In this document: piece after piece, positions 32,354 through 36,280 of the stretch
How positions within the stretch are numbered: the first letter of the stretch is position 1
Layout: the number at the start of each line of letters is the position of its first letter
Origin: Pseudomonadota bacterium
GTDB taxonomy: Bacteria > Desulfobacterota > Binatia > Binatales > Binataceae
Assembly: GCA_021324455.1 (NCBI GenBank)
Contig: JAJPJA010000019.1
Coordinates: forward strand, 1-36,280
Length of the DNA: 36,280 nt
Direction of reading: 5' to 3'
The notes under the pieces: model-generated
The model's database searches: none
What the model was told of the DNA's origin: nothing
The model's input: only the letters and a program-made list of their open reading frames with translations
Translations under genes and position numbers: made by a program

Positions 32354-32797
32354 TCACAGTTTTTCCGGCCGCCCTTCACCCTCTGAGGGCGGACGAAAAA
32401 CTGTCGGGTTTTGGATTCGAGACCGACGCGCGTTGCACCGCGCCGGCCGGCACTGAGTCTGCCGGCGCAGTGACAGCCCTTCCTCTCGATACATGCGCTC
32501 TCTACGTTTGTGGTTTACCCGCCAGCCTTCCCGCCGGATGATTCGGTAGAGCATCGGACATCCCCAGCGCCGCCGCTCCTCAGCTAACTGTTTCAGCCGC
32601 TCACGCAGCTTAAGGTTGCGATCCGGTCCCGGCGCGCGCCTGAAGGCGCGTCGCGTGATTCCGATCAGCCCGCAGGCGCGACGCTGCGACAGACCGTGCG
32701 TGGAAATTACCTCCACCACCATCTCTCGCTTCACCGCGGGCCGCAGTCGTTTTTTGCCAACACGTCTTTCAGCGATCCGCGTCTTCGCCGAACGCAC
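32354..32797 (-). pseudogene. IS3-family transposase orfB fragment
   Basis: The frame reads like the start of an IS3-type OrfB: VEVISTHGLSQRRACGLIGI (HTH_21 region), then LRERLKQLAEERRRWGCPML and REGWRVNHKRRERMYREEGL. After LSLRR (near 32480) the similarity ends, and the remaining 40 or so residues are unrelated sequence. The whole DDE catalytic part is missing, so this is a dead remnant. An AAAAAAC run just inside the frame (about 32754-32760) is the kind of slippery site used to join OrfA and OrfB. It sits between the Mu-like element and the lipoprotein gene. Confidence 0.75.
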
Positions 32798-33113
32798 GCT
32801 GCAAGCCGTCGATCCGTGTGGTGAGCGCCCGGAATCTGTGCAGCTTGTCCGGTTTATCGCAGCAGCATGCGGGCATGGACCGGTCTGGGCCGGTCGTGGT
32901 CTGCCTGGTTCTTTGCTGCGAAACTGCCGAAAATGAAAGATACGCTGGTAACCTGCAGCCGGTTACAACTGATTTACCGCTGGCACGGTGCTGGTTTCAA
33001 GCTGGTCTTTCGCTGGCAACGACGGGACGCAAGAAAAGCGCGGCTGCGGGCTGTCGTTTTGCCAAGGTTCCAAGGACTTCTCCATTGTCGGACTGAATCT
33101 TGGCTTGGACAAT

Positions 33114-33263
33114 TCAGGGCATTCCAAAGTGTCCACCCGGAGCGGGTGTCGGTGTTGGTGCGCATCTGTTGTCAAGGCGGGCGCCAAAGCACCCTTGGGC
33201 ATTGCCACCCCCATTTCCGCAGGCCTGTAGACCCAATAGCATCAACAGGATCAATCCGATCAT
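33114..33263 (-). CDS. small lipoprotein
   Basis: ATG 33263 follows GGAGGCATACC, a good ribosome site. The 49-residue product starts MIGLILLMLLGLQAC, a short hydrophobic stretch ending in the lipobox LQAC, so it would be lipidated on its cysteine and anchored in the membrane. The mature part is small and glycine/proline-rich (GNGGGNAQGCFG, PTPTPAPGGHFG) with two more cysteines. Not recognised as a named family; its role is unknown. The longer open frame (to 33311) only adds 16 residues ahead of the signal. Confidence 0.55.
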   Translation of the reverse strand: MIGLILLMLLGLQACGNGGGNAQGCFGARLDNRCAPTPTPAPGGHFGMP

Positions 33264-33893
33264 GGTATGCCTCCGAGATTTCCTGCCGCGCATCGTACCT
33301 CCTGCAAGCATCTGGTCGCTAAAGTTTGCCGCTTAATGGGTCGGAAATTCCGCTTAGCTGTATTTCTTCGCGTTCATGCTGCTCAAACGACGCTTCCTTG
33401 CGGCTGTTTTGAGGCTTCAATCAGAGTATCGCCAGGCTTCTCTTGCTCACGCCGTAACGCCGTGCGGCAGTGTAAAGGCGTGGAGGCGGCTCCTGCTCAG
33501 TTCAGTCTGGCAATATCGAAGCGCAAATTCGCTTGTGCTTTATCGCTGGAATTAGATAACAGAAAAGCCAAATATCGCAAAGCTGCGAAATCTGCTGCTC
33601 CTCGGCGCTGATCCCAAGCGCAGGGAAGAGCCGGTACCGAGGCTGCCGAAGGAAATCAACGCGAAGCGATTTGCCGACCGCGCAGCAGAAATAATCGCTT
33701 CGCGTCAATTGCTTTGCTTCCCTCGCTGGCGCTCTCAGCTTGGCTGCCGGCCGGAATGACACTCGGTGGCGGGCGGGACTGACGCCCACGACTGACAGGC
33801 GGGACGCCTGTCCTACTACTTCCTACTTCCGCGTTGGGCTGCGCACCAGCTCTTTTCGGGAGCCGTGAGACCGGGGCTGGTCTTATGATCGAG
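33264..33893. other. gene-poor stretch with inverted repeats
   Basis: No gene can be supported in these 630 bases. A short minus-strand frame around 33430-33485 reads RLYTAARRYGVSKRSLAIL, which looks like a transposase helix-turn-helix scrap. A 13-base perfect inverted repeat (ACGCGAAGCGATT at 33659-33671, its complement at 33693-33705) and a hairpin GACAGGCG-GGA-CGCCTGTC (33795-33813) follow. The second lies about 80 bases past the nuoN stop and might end that transcript, though it lacks a T-run. Confidence 0.5.
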
Positions 33894-35389
33894 CTAGGGG
33901 CGCAGCGAGGCGGTCGTGGCCAGCGGGGGTTTGCCGAAGGCGGAGGTGAAGGCGCTGCTGGAGGCGGCCATGTAGGGTTGCGGGTAGATGCCGATGAAGA
34001 CGGTGGCGATTACCGCGATTGCGATTGCGGCGATCAGGGCCGGGCGCGAGCGCATCCGCGCGACCTCGGCGCCGCCCTGGTCGGCGTACATCGCCACGAT
34101 CGGGCGCAGATAGTAGTAGGCCGAGGTCACGCTGTTCAGCACCGCGATCACCACCAGCCATACGTAGCCGGAATTAAGCGCGGCCGAGAAGATGGAAAAC
34201 TTGCCGACGAAGCCGGCCAGCGGCGGAACTCCGGTCAGCGAGAACAGCATGATCGCCATCGCACCGGCCAGCGCCGGTTCGCGGGTGCCCAAGCCGCGCA
34301 GGTCCGCGATGGTCTCGTGCGGATGGCCGCGCCGGGCCATCGCGATTATGATCGCGAACGCTCCGAGGTTGGTGAACGCGTAGCCCAGCAGGTAGTAGAG
34401 GATGGCGGCGCCGGCGGCCGCGCTGCCCGCCGTCATCGCCACCAGGATGTAACCGGCGTGCGCGATGGCCGAGTACGCCAGCATCCGTTTGAGGTTGCTC
34501 TGCATCAGGGCCACGATGTTGCCGGTGGTCATCGTCAGCACCGCCAGCACCCACAGCACCATCGACCAGTCGGTCCGCACGCCGGCCAGATGCACCATGA
34601 AGACGCGCAGGAAGGCGGCGAACGCGGCCAGTTTGACCCCAACGGCCATGAACGCGGTCACCGACGTGGGCGCGCCCTCGTAAACGTCGGGCGTCCACAT
34701 GTGGAAGGGGACCGCCGCCACCTTGAAGCCGAATCCGATCAGCAGCAGGCCAACCCCGAGCAGGAGCATCGGACTGACGCTGCCGCCCGCGATTATGGTG
34801 CTGAGCGCGTCAAGCCTGATAGTGCCGGTGGCGCCGTAAACCAGCGCGATACCGTAGAGCAAAAAGCCGGTGGAGAACGCGCCCAGCAGGAAGTACTTGA
34901 TCGCGGCTTCATTGGAGCGCACGTCGGATCGGGCCAGACCGGCGAGGATGTACACCGAGATCGACATCGTCTCGAGGCCCAAAAATACGATTATCAGGTC
35001 GCCCGCCGCCGCCATCAGCATCATCCCGGCGGTGGCGAACAGCAGCAGCGCGTAATACTCGGCGCCGGGCAGACCTTCCTCGGCCACGTAATCAAGCGAC
35101 ATCAGGACGATCACGGCCGCCGCCGCCAGAATGACGGTATAGAAGAACGCGGTGAAGTTATCGGCCACCAGCGCGCCGGCAAAGGTTACCTGCTGCGAAT
35201 CCAGCAGCATGAAGGAGGCGGCGAAGGCGATCGCGATCGCGACCAGCGACAGCCATCCGAGGCCTTCGCTGTCGCGGTCGTTCACACGGACGCCGGCCAG
35301 CAGCACGATCGCGGCGCCGATGGTGATAACCACCAGCGGCAGCAGCGGCAGCCAGTTGAAGTTGATCGCGGCCAGGCTAGCAGCGGTAG

Positions 35390-35393
<4 letters not shown>
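33894..35393 (-). CDS. nuoN: NADH-quinone oxidoreductase subunit N
   Basis: A 499-residue membrane subunit of respiratory complex I, one of the three antiporter-like subunits that pump protons. It is almost wholly hydrophobic, with about 14 predicted membrane helices. GLETMSISVYILAGLARSD (about 137-155) and EAAIKYFLLGAFSTGFLLYG (about 157-176) are the NuoN/MrpD-type core, and FKVAAVPFHMWTPDVYEGAPT (about 243-263) is its best-known signature, with the buried lysine of the proton path. Its ATG overlaps the nuoM stop (ATGA), as in nuo operons. It is the last nuo gene here. Confidence 0.95.

Positions 35394-36280
<887 letters not shown>

Noticed and set aside
32179..32379. 66-codon minus-strand frame across the element terminus
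   Set aside because: It spans the insertion boundary, lacks a plausible ribosome site and shows no recognisable motif.

Overview
The window is high-GC bacterial chromosome with one 12.3 kb mobile element in it. No 16S or ribosomal marker is present, so taxonomy is inference. The mix of a complex I operon (nuoM-nuoN), a type II secretin, a class II fumarase, a luciferase-like flavin monooxygenase, amidohydrolases, a WbpA-type sugar dehydrogenase and a selenocysteine protein fits a soil or sediment bacterium of the Desulfobacterota/Binatota kind better than a classical gamma- or alphaproteobacterium.

Positions 1-19905 are ordinary core and accessory chromosome. In order they hold: the tail of a DapA-family aldolase/lyase, an amidohydrolase, a nucleotide-sugar dehydrogenase, a leftward block (TPR protein, acyl-CoA synthetase, ABC ATPase), a Tat-type MsrB, an orphan gspD secretin, a small gene plus a Fur-family regulator, a tandem universal stress protein, a Nudix hydrolase, an LLM-class oxidoreductase, fumC, a glycosyltransferase-methyltransferase fusion, a zinc alcohol dehydrogenase, a redoxin with an in-frame TGA, and tRNA-Val(CAC). 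The redoxin is read here as a 369-residue selenoprotein. Its TGA sits exactly at the first position of a CxxC-type active site, a hairpin follows at bacterial SECIS spacing, and the frame continues through a DsbD-alpha-like domain.

Positions 20015-32305 are a complete Mu-type transposable element. It begins TGTG, ends CACA, and is flanked by the 5-bp direct repeat GCCGG. Its ends carry inverted clusters of a composite repeat (GGGACA-N-TGTCC plus CGCTGAGCATT), arranged as in Mu: two tandem sites at one end, and one terminal site separated by a spacer from an inner cluster at the other. It lies in reverse orientation: repressor (rightward) at 31.5-32.1 kb, then leftward ner, a Gp27-like HTH gene, transposase A, ATPase B, a winged-helix gene, gemA, three unknown genes, a kelch-repeat gene, a tape measure gene split by an in-frame TAG, two small genes, a Mor-like activator and a 66-residue gene. 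I see no terminase, portal, protease, capsid, sheath, tube, baseplate or lysis gene. It is therefore either an internally deleted prophage or a compact Mu-like element that moves without its own virion genes.

Positions 32306-33893 are debris: a truncated IS3-family orfB, a small lipoprotein gene and inverted repeats. The window ends with nuoN and the 3' part of nuoM, both leftward.
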